64,000 nucleotides of DNA from CAZWCX01 sp964632945 (GTDB lineage: Bacteria > Planctomycetota > MHYJ01 > WSZJ01 > CAZWCX01), in NCBI GenBank assembly GCA_964632945.1, contig CAZWCX010000011.1:1-64000 (forward strand), in the 5' to 3' direction. Each line of letters opens with the position of its first letter. The first letter of the stretch is position 1. Below the pieces are notes generated by a model that saw nothing but the letters and a program-made list of their open reading frames with translations, was not told where the DNA came from and made no database searches. The translations under genes and the position numbers were made by a program. Shown here piece after piece: positions 35,452-44,902 of this stretch.

Positions 35452-36453
35452 CTACTTCGACGTGCCGCGATCGCCCAGCGCATGGAGGACGTCGTCGAGG
35501 AGATCCTGCGAATACAGCCTCCCCACCAGACCCTGGCTCACCTCTCGCGCAATCCGGTCGAGTTCCCGGCGCGCCTCCTCCGCGGGTGGAATCACTTCGA
35601 TCCCCCTCGACTTCAGGGTGCGAATCGACTCCTCATCCGCCTTCCGCACCTCGCGCGTCAATCGTTCGGCGATGCGGCGATTGACGTCCAGAATCGTGTT
35701 TTGGTCTGCGGGCCGGATCTTCTCCCATTGCTTCCCGGTGACGAGCAGGAGGCAGGATGCGTCGAGCAGCGGGAGGTCGGTCATCGTGCGCACGGAGGTG
35801 AACCACTGCAAAGCCAGCGACGCCACCGGAGAGACGTAGACCGTGTCGAGCAGACCGCTCTGCAACGAGGTCAACACGTCCGGGACGGCGACGGGGATCG
35901 GCCCCACCCCGCAGGTGCGGAAGGTCGCCTCCGCCACGGTATCCCCCTCCCACACCCAGACCCGACGCCGGCGCAGGTCCTCCATCGAGCGCAGGGGGTG
36001 CTTGCTGAACATGTAGAGCGTGCCCAGGTCGGTCCAGCCGAGCGGGACGAATCCCTTGCCCTTCAGCGCAAGGTCGAAACGGGGCTGCACCAACGCGCGC
36101 ACGCGGTCCGTTTCCTCGTGATTGCGGAACAGGAACGGAATGTCGAGGATGCGCACTTCCGCGAGGATCTCGCTCAGGCCGACGCCGGAGAGCATGGCCG
36201 CGTGGATCTGCCCGATCCGCAACTTGCGCACGACGAGATCTTCGTCGCCCGCCACCCCCCCGGGGTAGAAGACGAACTCGACCCGGCCTTCGGTCCGTTC
36301 CCGGACCTCCTCGGCCATTTCCAGGTAGTGGTTCATCCAGGTGGACCCCTCGGGGGCGAGGGTGGCGGTGCGGATGTGAACGACTTCCGCGTCCGCCGGC
36401 GCAGGTCGCAGGAGGCTGCACGCGGCCAGGATCGCGAGGACAAACCGGGCCAT
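35452..36453 (-). CDS. TRAP transporter DctP-type solute-binding protein (orphan)
   Basis: This 333-residue periplasmic binding protein has a signal peptide (MARFVLAILAACSLLRPAPADA). DctP-family landmarks follow: TLAPEGSTWMNHYLEMAEEV, GRVEFVFYPGGVAGDE, VRKLRIGQIHAAMLSGVGL, RILDIPFLFRNHEE, and later GLLDTVYVSPVASLALQW. DctP proteins deliver carboxylates or similar solutes to DctQM permeases, but no dctQ or dctM is adjacent. The Arg that normally anchors the carboxylate is probably in the PFLFRN-to-VWVWEG region but cannot be fixed by eye. It converges on the helicase gene. Confidence 0.82.
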   Translation of the reverse strand: MARFVLAILAACSLLRPAPADAEVVHIRTATLAPEGSTWMNHYLEMAEEVRERTEGRVEFVFYPGGVAGDEDLVVRKLRIGQIHAAMLSGVGLSEILAEVRILDIPFLFRNHEETDRVRALVQPRFDLALKGKGFVPLGWTDLGTLYMFSKHPLRSMEDLRRRRVWVWEGDTVAEATFRTCGVGPIPVAVPDVLTSLQSGLLDTVYVSPVASLALQWFTSVRTMTDLPLLDASCLLLVTGKQWEKIRPADQNTILDVNRRIAERLTREVRKADEESIRTLKSRGIEVIPPAEEARRELDRIAREVSQGLVGRLYSQDLLDDVLHALGDRGTSK

Positions 36454-36666
36454 GTCGAATCCCCTCCCGGATTCCCGGGGACCGGTCCCGCGCGGATTTC
36501 CTCGCCGACGCGGCCGGGCCCACGAGAGTTCCTGACGGGATGGTAGACTCCGGGACGGGATTGGGGAAACAATCGTTGCGTATCGGTAGTCCGATATCCG
36601 CCGAGACGGCGGGGGGAAGGCGCGAACGCCCGGCCGCCCGCCCGTCGAGGGACCGAGGTTCCTGCT

Positions 36667-36695
36667 TGACTGCCCCTTCGGGGGGGAGTAGGCTC
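36667..36695 (+). promoter_or_regulatory. sigma-70-type promoter of Ser/Thr kinase gene
   Basis: TTGACT (36667-36672) and TAGGCT (36690-36695) have a 17-base spacer. The start codon is about 106 bases downstream. Confidence 0.68.
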
Positions 36696-36800
36696 GGCGG
36701 AGGGCCGAAATCGCGTCGGGGGAGGCCGGATCGCCGCCGGCGACATGGCGCCCCCGTTCCGCGCGTGCGCCCCGCCCCCGTCCTCCCGAGGCGCTCCCTG

Positions 36801-39800
36801 ATGTCCACCAGCGCGGAAACCGAGTCGGCCGACCGCCGGGAAACGAATCCCCGACCCGCGGGAGCGCGCCCCGCGTCTCCCGCCGCCGCCGGACCCGGCC
36901 GCCGAAAGCCCGGCGCGCCGCCCGGACCCGACTCCCGCGACGCAGGGGGCATCCCCTTCGGCCGCTACCGCCTCCTCGAGGAACTCGGCCACGGCGGCAT
37001 GGGCGTGGTCTGGAAGGCGTGGGACACCCACCTGCGCCGGCACGTCGCCCTCAAGCAGATCCGCGTCCGCGACCTTCAAGAGGGACACGTGCTCGAGCGG
37101 TTTCTCCGTGAAATCGAACTCGCCGCCCGCCTCCAGCACCCCGGAATCGTCCGCGTCCTCGATGCCGGGCGCCGCGACGGCCTGCCCTACTTCACCACCG
37201 AGTTGATTCCCGGCAAGAGCCTCGAGGAGCGCATGGTCGTCCTCCCCGGCATACCCCACGCGGTCCGTTGCGTCCGCGCGATCGCGGAAGCCCTCGACTA
37301 CGCCCACCGGCACGGCGTCATCCACCGCGACATCAAGCCGGGCAACATCCTGATCGACACGGAGGGTCGCCCGCATCTGCTCGACTTCGGCCTCGCCCGT
37401 GAGTTTCTCGAGGCCCGCGGGGGCGACGGCCGTCGGCCCGTGACCACCAACACCTGCGCCATCCTCGGCACGCCCGACTACATGAGCCCCGAACAGGCCA
37501 TCGGACCATCGCGCGAGCTGACCCCCGCGACCGACCAATTTTCCCTGGGCGTCGTTCTCTATCACCTGATCACGGGCCGGTTGCCGTTCGCGAAAGCAAA
37601 CCTCCGCCAACTCTTCCTCGCGATTGCGGAGGAGGATCCCGTCCACCCATCCCGACTCAACCCGCGCGTCCACCGCGACCTGGAGACGATTTGCCTCAAG
37701 GCGATGGAGAAGGACCCCGAGCGTCGATACCCGACGTTGGGCCACCTGGCGGCGGACCTCGGCCGTTTTCAGGACGGGGAACCGATTCTGGCGCGCCCGC
37801 TATCCTTGCCCACGCGTTGGTGGCGGAAGACGGTGAAGCACCGGGCCGTGGTGCTCCCCTCCGTGGCCGCGCTGGCCCTCGGGGCGGCCTTCCTGACCTA
37901 CGCGGCGAGTCAGGAAGCGCGCGTGCTGCGCGAAGTCCGGTCCGGACTGATCGAAGCCCGGCGCCTCCGCGCCGAGGATCGGATCGACGAAGCCCGGGAC
38001 GCGTACCTCCACGTGCTGGCCTTCGACAAGACTCATCCGGAGGCGGTAGCCGGAGAGGCGTGGGCGCGCGCGCGCGCGCGGGATCGCGAGGCAAGGACCG
38101 AGCGCGACCGGCAGGAGACCGCCGAACGGGAGAAGTCCGCGCGGGAGAAGGAGCGCGGCGCGGAGGATGCGACTGCGGCGGCGCGGGAGGCGGAGCGCGA
38201 AGCGCAGGAACGCGCGGCCGCCCTCGCCGCCGCCGAGCAGAACGCGAAGGAGCAGGCCGCCGCCGCACTCGCCGCGGAGGAACAAGCCCGACGGGAACGG
38301 GAACGGGCGGAGCGTCTGCTCAAGAAACCCGCCTTGCTGCGCCTCGTCCTGGATCGATGGAGCGCCTGCGGACCGACGCTGGCCGGGATCGAGGCCGCCG
38401 TGACGGCGGAGGGCCATTCCCCGGAGGAGAGACGATCCGCGTCCACGGAGGCACTGGCCCGGATCCAGACGTTCGTGGACGATTCGCCGCTCGATGCGGG
38501 ATCCCAGTCCGTGGCGCGGGCCCTTGCGGGTTGGGCCCGCTGGCGCGCCGGCCACACCGAGGACGGACTGCGCTGGATGCGCCAGGCTCACGACCTGGAC
38601 CCGGAGAGCCCGTACGGTCCTCTCCTGGAGTCCCTGGCGGCGTTGACGGAGTCGCTCTCCGGCGTTCCGATCGCGCCGCCACCGTTGCCGGAGTCGGGGG
38701 CGTCCGCAGGAACCCGTCCCCCGACGCCGGCCCGGCGCGAGTCCCTGCTCGATGCCGCCGCCGAACACGCCGCGCGGACCGCCAAAGCCCCGGTCTGGGG
38801 GGAAGCGGCCGCGGCAATCCTGCTGCGCGCGATCACCGGCGCCCGCGCTCTGCTCGCCGGACGATTCGAGGAGGCCGAGGCGGACCTGACCTCGCTCCTC
38901 GGGGCCGGCGACCTCCCCGTGGTTCCCGTGGAACTCCGGCTCGCCCGCGCCAAGGCGCGACATGGGGCGGGGCGGTACAGCTCGGCGGCCGCCGATCTCG
39001 CCGAAGTCGCCGCCGCCCGCCCGAAAGATGCGGAGGTTCTCTTCGACCTCGCCGAGACCCACCTCGGTATCGCGGCCCACGGCGGACTGCGCGGCCTCGA
39101 CCAGGCCCGCGCGTACGAGGACGCGATTGCCTTCTACGACCGCGCCCTCGCGCTGCGACCCCGCTGGCCGGACGCGCTCGCCCAACGAGGTCTCGCCCTC
39201 TGGGCGCTCGCGCGCAACCGGACCCGGCTCGGGGAGAGCGCCGATCTCCTGTACGACAAGGCCGGCGAGGCCCTCGATCGCGCCCTCGAGGACGAGCCCG
39301 CCTCCGCCCGCGCCTGGCTCTACCGGGGACTCGCCTGGGCCAGCCGGGGCGACGACGCCCGCCGACGCGGCTGGTCCCCCCGAGCGGCGTATGGTCGGTC
39401 GGTCGCCGACTTCGGGGAGGCCGTATCGCGCGACTCGTCGCTCCTCTTCGCCGCGCTGGCGCGGGCGGAGACGCGAGTCCGCCTCGCGGATGCCGAATGG
39501 CTCGAGTCGGGCGCCGGCCGCTCCACGTACGAGGGCGCACTGGCCGACCTGGACCGGGCCCTCTTGGAGGATCCCGGCCGCGTGCACGGACACCTCGCGC
39601 GCGCCCGCGCGAGGGCCGGCCTTGGACGGTTGCTGGACTTCCTGGGGCAGACGACCGAGGCGCGCGACTCACTCGTGCGCGCGCGCGCGGAACTGGAGGA
39701 ACTCCGCAAGACCGAAGTCGCCAACCTGGAGTTGGAGGAGTCCCTGGGCTGGACCCTGACGAGACTGGCGGAGAATTCCATCGCCCGTCGGAACTCCCCC

Positions 39801-40742
39801 CGGGACGACGGCGAGGCCGCCGTGGCGGCGTTCGATCGCGTGCTCCGATTGTCGCCCGAGAGCGCGTCCGCGTTTCACGGGCGCGGAGTGGCGCGGCGGA
39901 TCCTGGCCTCCGCGACCTTCGACGCGCGCAGCCTCGAAGGCATCGTCGAGGACTTGGACCGCGCGCTGGCGCGCGACCCCCGGCTTTTCGACGTCCACCT
40001 CGACAAGGCGCTCACCTTGATCCTGCGTTTTGAGATGGGCAAGCCGAGCGTCGAAACGTGGGACCCCGCCATGGCCCAGGTCGATCGGGCCCTGAAGGAA
40101 CCGTGTTCCTCCTGGCGGGCGCAGATCGCGCGCGGCCTGCTGTTCGAGTTGCGCGGCCGTTTCGCCGATGCAGCCGGGGCCTACGCCGAAGCCGCGCAAA
40201 CCTGCGGCGACGCGGTGCCGCGGCTGGTTCGCATGACCGCCGGTGCGCGTGCCCGGGAAGAGGCGGCCCGACGCGGCATCCGACCGACCCGACTGATCGC
40301 GATGATCCGCGGGGCCCGCGCCATGGCCCGGGACGACCACAGCATGGCCTCGTCGCACTACCACGAGGCGGACGTGGGAAAGAGCGACCTCGAGCGCCAG
40401 GTCTCACTTCGTCCCTGGCTGGTCTCCGCCTTCGTGCACCAGGCCCGCATGTACGCCGCGGGTCAACCGGGCGGCGTTCGCGATACCAGCGGCGGCGTTC
40501 TCCCGACACGATCCCGAATCGGCTTCCAGGGCGAGTTCCCCTATACCAAGGAGGATCCCGACGGCAGGCAGCGCGCGGTGGAGCGGTCGTTCAACCTCCT
40601 GCAACGAGCCGTCAAGCTCGGTTACGCCGACCACGCCGCACTGGCATCCGAGGAGGATTTCCATGCCTTGCGCCAGACCTCGCGCTGGGAAAGCATCCTC
40701 CAGCAGGTCGCCGAACTGCGGAAGTCGCTCGAAGGCCGGTGA
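36801..40742 (+). CDS. membrane-anchored Ser/Thr protein kinase with TPR-rich sensor part
   Basis: This 1313-residue protein has a disordered Pro/Arg-rich N-terminus. A Hanks-type kinase domain spans about residues 53-320: Gly loop GHGGMGVVWKA, Lys85 in VALKQI, catalytic Asp177 in HRDIKPGN, Asp195 in DFG and GTPDYMSPEQ. A single transmembrane helix lies near 347-368 (VVLPSVAALALGAAFLTYA). A Glu/Arg-rich coiled coil spans about 395-510. TPR-like helical repeats then run to the C-terminus. This is the typical architecture of planctomycete PknB-like proteins. The TPR part would lie outside the cytoplasm and may sense or bind partners. The ATG at 36801 is preferred. The frame is open upstream, but that translation is low-complexity. 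Substrates are unknown. Confidence 0.88.
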   Translation: MSTSAETESADRRETNPRPAGARPASPAAAGPGRRKPGAPPGPDSRDAGGIPFGRYRLLEELGHGGMGVVWKAWDTHLRRHVALKQIRVRDLQEGHVLERFLREIELAARLQHPGIVRVLDAGRRDGLPYFTTELIPGKSLEERMVVLPGIPHAVRCVRAIAEALDYAHRHGVIHRDIKPGNILIDTEGRPHLLDFGLAREFLEARGGDGRRPVTTNTCAILGTPDYMSPEQAIGPSRELTPATDQFSLGVVLYHLITGRLPFAKANLRQLFLAIAEEDPVHPSRLNPRVHRDLETICLKAMEKDPERRYPTLGHLAADLGRFQDGEPILARPLSLPTRWWRKTVKHRAVVLPSVAALALGAAFLTYAASQEARVLREVRSGLIEARRLRAEDRIDEARDAYLHVLAFDKTHPEAVAGEAWARARARDREARTERDRQETAEREKSAREKERGAEDATAAAREAEREAQERAAALAAAEQNAKEQAAAALAAEEQARRERERAERLLKKPALLRLVLDRWSACGPTLAGIEAAVTAEGHSPEERRSASTEALARIQTFVDDSPLDAGSQSVARALAGWARWRAGHTEDGLRWMRQAHDLDPESPYGPLLESLAALTESLSGVPIAPPPLPESGASAGTRPPTPARRESLLDAAAEHAARTAKAPVWGEAAAAILLRAITGARALLAGRFEEAEADLTSLLGAGDLPVVPVELRLARAKARHGAGRYSSAAADLAEVAAARPKDAEVLFDLAETHLGIAAHGGLRGLDQARAYEDAIAFYDRALALRPRWPDALAQRGLALWALARNRTRLGESADLLYDKAGEALDRALEDEPASARAWLYRGLAWASRGDDARRRGWSPRAAYGRSVADFGEAVSRDSSLLFAALARAETRVRLADAEWLESGAGRSTYEGALADLDRALLEDPGRVHGHLARARARAGLGRLLDFLGQTTEARDSLVRARAELEELRKTEVANLELEESLGWTLTRLAENSIARRNSPRDDGEAAVAAFDRVLRLSPESASAFHGRGVARRILASATFDARSLEGIVEDLDRALARDPRLFDVHLDKALTLILRFEMGKPSVETWDPAMAQVDRALKEPCSSWRAQIARGLLFELRGRFADAAGAYAEAAQTCGDAVPRLVRMTAGARAREEAARRGIRPTRLIAMIRGARAMARDDHSMASSHYHEADVGKSDLERQVSLRPWLVSAFVHQARMYAAGQPGGVRDTSGGVLPTRSRIGFQGEFPYTKEDPDGRQRAVERSFNLLQRAVKLGYADHAALASEEDFHALRQTSRWESILQQVAELRKSLEGR

Positions 40743-41051
40743 TCCGGATCCCGGAGTCGCGGCCCGCATCGGGAGTCGGACGGATTTCAGGGGTGACGGC
40801 CCGCGGGAAGGCGAGGTGACCACGCGCCTCCCCGGGGCCGCCCCCCAGAGGGGGATGGAGGATATGGGGAAGTCTGCCGGAGAGATTTCGCAATCCTCGT
40901 GCCACGAACTGCGGCGACGATTCGGCCCGCAAGCCCCTTCCCAGCGCGATTCCCCGGGCTTCCCGGCGCCGCTCCCCCGCCAGGGATGACAAGAATTGTC
41001 CGTTCCCCGCGCAACCCCCGACGCTTTTTGACGCCCCCACGGGAGACCCTC
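40743..41051. other. intergenic region, nothing recognised
   Basis: I see no gene, promoter at good spacing, terminator or repeat in this gap between the kinase and M48 protease genes. Confidence 0.4.
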
Positions 41052-42362
41052 ATGCGTGGCCCCCTCCTCCTTCTCCTCGTCCTGCTCCTGACCACCCTCG
41101 TCCCGGCGCCGGCTCAGGACTCCCCTCCGGCCGATCCGCCCGATGCGGAGCAGGCGCCGGACCCCGCAACCCGGTCCGCCGGCGAAGGTCCCGTGGCCGT
41201 TCCCGAGCCGAGCGAGCGGGCGTGGGAGTACTACCGGAGCGGAAACCTCCTCTGGGGAGTGAGCCAGCTGTGGGGGATCCTGGTGCCGGGGACGATTCTC
41301 TTCACGGGTTTGTCCGCCCGTATGCGTGACCTGGCGCAACGAGTCGGCAAAGTGTGGTTCTTCACCCTGATCGTCTACTTCTTTCTCTATACCCTGTTGA
41401 CCAGCGCGCTCGATCTGCCGCTCGACTACTACCGGGGGTTTGCGCGTCCCCACGCCTACGGGCTCTCGAACCTGACCTTTGCCAAGTGGGCGAGCGACCT
41501 CCTGAAAGGACTCGCGGTGGGATTGGTGGTGGGGTCGCTGTTCCTGTGGGTTCCGTACCTCCTGCTCAAGCGCAGTCCGCGGCGTTGGTGGCTGTACACT
41601 TCCTTGCTGGCCGTTCCATTCCTGCTGTTCTTCATGCTGCTGCGGCCGATCTGGATCGATCCGCTGTTCAATGACTTCGGCCCGATGGAGGACAAGGCGC
41701 TCGAGGGGAAAATCCTCGCGATGGCGGAGCGATCCGGCATCGAGGGAAGCCGCGTGTTCGAGGTGAACAAGAGCGTCGACACAAAGATGATCAACGCCTA
41801 CGTCACGGGCTTTGGAGCGAGCAAGCGAATCGTGCTCTGGGACACGCTGCTCCGGAAACTGGACGAGCGGCAGGTGCTGGTGGTCATGGCCCACGAGATG
41901 GGACACTACGTCCTCGATCACGTCACCGAGGGGATCGCTTTCGGCTCTCTCCTCATCCTGGTCACGCTCCTGCTTGCGCACCGGATCGCAGGGTGGGCGA
42001 TGGCCCGGTGGAAGGAGCGATTCGGGTTCGCGGAGCTCGGCGATCCCGCATCCCTGCCGCTGCTTCTCCTGTTGACGGGAGTGATCGGATTCCTGGTCAC
42101 GCCGGTGCAGCTGGCCTACTCCCGCCACAAGGAGCATGAGGCGGACCGGTTCGCGCTGGAGATGACGAAAGACAACCGGGCGGCGGCGAGCGCGTTTGCA
42201 ACGATGCAACGGGAGGCGCTCGCCATTCCACGGCCCGGCACGTGGTTCAAGCTCTGGCGCGCCAGCCATCCGCCGCTCGGGGAGCGAATCGACTTTTGCA
42301 ATACCTACCGTCCGTGGGAATCCGGCCAGCCCCTCGTGTACGGGAACCGGTTTCGGCGCTGA
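41052..42362 (+). CDS. Ste24-like M48 family CAAX-type metalloprotease
   Basis: This 436-residue integral membrane protease has a signal-like first segment (MRGPLLLLLVLLL) and several transmembrane helices. The zinc motif HEMGH is at residues 281-285, followed further on by HEADRFALEMT (the third zinc ligand Glu). The N-terminal half matches the Ste24/CAAX prenyl protease 1 layout (YGLSNLTFAKWASDLLKG; PIWIDPLFNDFGPMEDKAL). In bacteria the family is linked to membrane-protein quality control. Prenylated substrates are unlikely. The ATG at 41052 follows GGGAGA. The in-frame ATG at 40899 would add a poor N-terminal extension. Confidence 0.88.
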   Translation: MRGPLLLLLVLLLTTLVPAPAQDSPPADPPDAEQAPDPATRSAGEGPVAVPEPSERAWEYYRSGNLLWGVSQLWGILVPGTILFTGLSARMRDLAQRVGKVWFFTLIVYFFLYTLLTSALDLPLDYYRGFARPHAYGLSNLTFAKWASDLLKGLAVGLVVGSLFLWVPYLLLKRSPRRWWLYTSLLAVPFLLFFMLLRPIWIDPLFNDFGPMEDKALEGKILAMAERSGIEGSRVFEVNKSVDTKMINAYVTGFGASKRIVLWDTLLRKLDERQVLVVMAHEMGHYVLDHVTEGIAFGSLLILVTLLLAHRIAGWAMARWKERFGFAELGDPASLPLLLLLTGVIGFLVTPVQLAYSRHKEHEADRFALEMTKDNRAAASAFATMQREALAIPRPGTWFKLWRASHPPLGERIDFCNTYRPWESGQPLVYGNRFRR

Positions 42363-42371
42363 ATCGCGCCC

Positions 42372-42401
42372 TTGTCGCCGGAACCGTGGAGATGGTACCG
42401 T
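42372..42401 (+). promoter_or_regulatory. possible sigma-70-type promoter of histidine kinase gene
   Basis: TTGTCG (42372-42377) and TACCGT (42396-42401) have an 18-base spacer, starting 10 bases after the protease stop. It is weaker than the other promoters listed. Confidence 0.4.
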
Positions 42402-42485
42402 TTGAGAGGGTGCGGAGACGGCCGATGGCCGGCACAGTCCGGCGTCCGCCTCCCCCTTCGACCGAAACCTCCGACGGAACCCGTC

Positions 42486-44831
42486 ATGCTCGAGCCTCCC
42501 CGACCGCCCGACGAGTCGACCCGGCTCGCCACACTCCGGGCGATGAAGCTGCTGGACACGGCCCGGGAGGAGCGCTTCGACCGCATCACGCGTCTGGCGT
42601 CCCGGCTGTTCGATGTCCCGATGGCGATGGTCAGCCTGGTGGACAGCGACCGGCAGTGGTTCAAGTCGTCGTTTGGGGTGGAGTTTGCCGAAACTCCGCG
42701 GGCGTGGTCGTTCTGCGGGCACGCCATCCTGACGAATGAACTCTTCCTGGTTCCGGATGCCCGTCTCGATCCGCGCTTTGCCGACAATCCGCTGGTCGTG
42801 AATCCGCCCGAAGTCCGGTTTTATGCCGGCCAGCCGATCCGGGCGGCGGACGGCAGTCGCCTGGGCACGCTCTGCCTGCTCGACCGGCGACCGCGCACGC
42901 TCGACGCGGAGGCCCGGCGGGATCTCGCCGACCTGGCGGCCTGGGTGGAGAGCGAAGTGAACGGGGTGGAGCAGGGGCTGGCCCTGGCGCTCTCGCGCGA
43001 GAACGAATCGCGGATTCGGCGCGTATTGGACGGCCTGCGGGATGCGATCCTGACCGTAAACTCGCGCGGGCAGGTCGACGGGTACAGCCGGGGCGCGGCG
43101 GTCACGTTCGGCCATCCCGCCGACGCCATCATCGGACGGGATCCGCGCGACCTGATGGCGGACCTGAGCGCCGATCCCCTCCCCCCCTGGATCATCCGGG
43201 CCCTGAGCCCCGTGGACACACGGCCCGCCGAGATGGAGGGCGAACTGCGCGGCCGCCGCCGCGGCGGCGCGATCTTTCCGATGTTCGTTTCGATTCGCCA
43301 AAGCGAAGATGGCCGCTTGATCCTGATCGCGCGCGACGTTACCGACCAGAAGCGGGCGGAGGAGGCACGACGGGAAAGCGAGGCGCGGCTCCGCTCTCTG
43401 GCTGAGGAACAGGGAATGATCCTCGAGCACTCGAGCGATTTCGTGTACCGGCACGACACGGAGGGCGTCTTCAACTATCTCTCTCCCGCGGTCGAGCAGA
43501 TCACGGGCCGGACGCCGGAGGAGTGGAAGCGGCACTACTCCTCCTACATGACCGACCATCCGGACAATGCGCAAGTGTACGCCTACACGGAGCAGACGCT
43601 GCGGACGGGAAAGCAGAGTCCGCCGTATCTCGTCGAAGTGTTTCACCGCGACGGACACCGGGTCATGCTGGAGGTGAACGAACGCGCGTACTTCGAGGGT
43701 GACCGGATCGCCGGGATCGTGGGGGTGGCGCGGGACGTGACCGAGCGCGTCCGCGCGGAGCGGGACCTGCACGACAGCCAGCGTCGTTACGCCGATCTTG
43801 TCCGCGAAGCGGCGGATCCGATCGTCTCGCTCGATCTGGAGGGGAGGTTTACGTCGTTCAATCCGGCCGCCGAGGCGACCTCCGGGTACCGGATGGACGA
43901 GGTGGTGGGGCGGACCTTCCCCGAGGTCGGCCTGATCTTTCCCGACGACCTGCCCCTCGTGCGGGAGGAGTTCGACCGTGTGCTCGGCGGCGAGGAACGA
44001 CGTCCGTTCGAACTGCGGTGCCGGACCCGAAGCGGCGCGCTGATCACCCTGGAGGCGAACGCCCACCAGATCCGCCGCGACGGCGATGCCCGGGGCGTCC
44101 AGGTCATCCTGCGCGACGTCACCGATCGCAAGCGCGGCGAACGGATGAAGGACGAGTTCATTTCGACGGTCAGTCACGAGCTGCGCACGCCGCTCACTTC
44201 GATCGTCGGCGCTCTCGGACTGGTCGCCGGGGAGGTCACCGGGGACCTGCCCCCGCAACTCCGGGGGTTGATCGACATCGCGCGCAAAAACGGCGAACGG
44301 CTGGTCCGGTTGATCAACGACATCCTCGATCTCGAACGGATCAAGTCGGGGATCCTCGAGGTGAATCTCACCTCTCTCGACCTGGCGCGCCTGGTCGAAC
44401 AGGCGGTCGAGATCAATCGTCCGCTCGCGCAGCGGAATCGCGTGCGCTTCGAGATCAACGGTCCCCCTCAGGGGATCGTCCTGAAAACCGACGGCGACCG
44501 CCTCCTCCAGGTATTGACGAATCTCCTGTCCAACGGAGCGAAGTACTCGCCGCCGGGCGGCACGGTCACGATCTCGATCGAGCGCGTCGACGGCGTCGTC
44601 CGATTGGAGGTTCGCGATGGCGGGCGCGGAGTCCCGGAGTCTTTCCGGACCCGGCTGTTCGAGAAATTCGCCCAGGCCGACACGTCGGACGCCGGCCGTC
44701 GCGGCGGAACCGGATTGGGACTGAGCATCAGCAAGGCGATCGTCGACCGACTCGGCGGCACGATCCAGTACCTGGGCAAGGCGGGGACGGGCGCGATCTT
44801 CCGGGTCGAATTCCCGGACGCGCGGGAATAG
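42486..44831 (+). CDS. soluble GAF-PAS-PAS-PAS hybrid sensor histidine kinase
   Basis: This 781-residue cytoplasmic sensor has no membrane helix. A GAF domain spans about residues 15-160 (MVSLVDSDRQWFKSSFG, SFCGHAIL, FYAGQPIR). PAS domains begin near 175, 305 and 435 (the third with DPIVSLDLEGRFTSFNPAAE). HisKA carries His564 (STVSHELRTPLTS). The HATPase domain follows (NLLSNGAKYSPPGG, DGGRGV, GGTGLGLSIS). The GAF form is that of kinases answering redox, light or small-molecule cues. No receiver or regulator gene is adjacent, so it is an orphan kinase. The start at 42486 gives a domain-complete protein, but the ribosome site is weak. Confidence 0.88.
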   Translation: MLEPPRPPDESTRLATLRAMKLLDTAREERFDRITRLASRLFDVPMAMVSLVDSDRQWFKSSFGVEFAETPRAWSFCGHAILTNELFLVPDARLDPRFADNPLVVNPPEVRFYAGQPIRAADGSRLGTLCLLDRRPRTLDAEARRDLADLAAWVESEVNGVEQGLALALSRENESRIRRVLDGLRDAILTVNSRGQVDGYSRGAAVTFGHPADAIIGRDPRDLMADLSADPLPPWIIRALSPVDTRPAEMEGELRGRRRGGAIFPMFVSIRQSEDGRLILIARDVTDQKRAEEARRESEARLRSLAEEQGMILEHSSDFVYRHDTEGVFNYLSPAVEQITGRTPEEWKRHYSSYMTDHPDNAQVYAYTEQTLRTGKQSPPYLVEVFHRDGHRVMLEVNERAYFEGDRIAGIVGVARDVTERVRAERDLHDSQRRYADLVREAADPIVSLDLEGRFTSFNPAAEATSGYRMDEVVGRTFPEVGLIFPDDLPLVREEFDRVLGGEERRPFELRCRTRSGALITLEANAHQIRRDGDARGVQVILRDVTDRKRGERMKDEFISTVSHELRTPLTSIVGALGLVAGEVTGDLPPQLRGLIDIARKNGERLVRLINDILDLERIKSGILEVNLTSLDLARLVEQAVEINRPLAQRNRVRFEINGPPQGIVLKTDGDRLLQVLTNLLSNGAKYSPPGGTVTISIERVDGVVRLEVRDGGRGVPESFRTRLFEKFAQADTSDAGRRGGTGLGLSISKAIVDRLGGTIQYLGKAGTGAIFRVEFPDARE

Positions 44832-44902
44832 GCCCGGGTGGACGCGACGGCGTGTGCATCGCGGTCCGCCGGGATCCCGGCATCACCGAACCGGAGCAGG
44901 AC

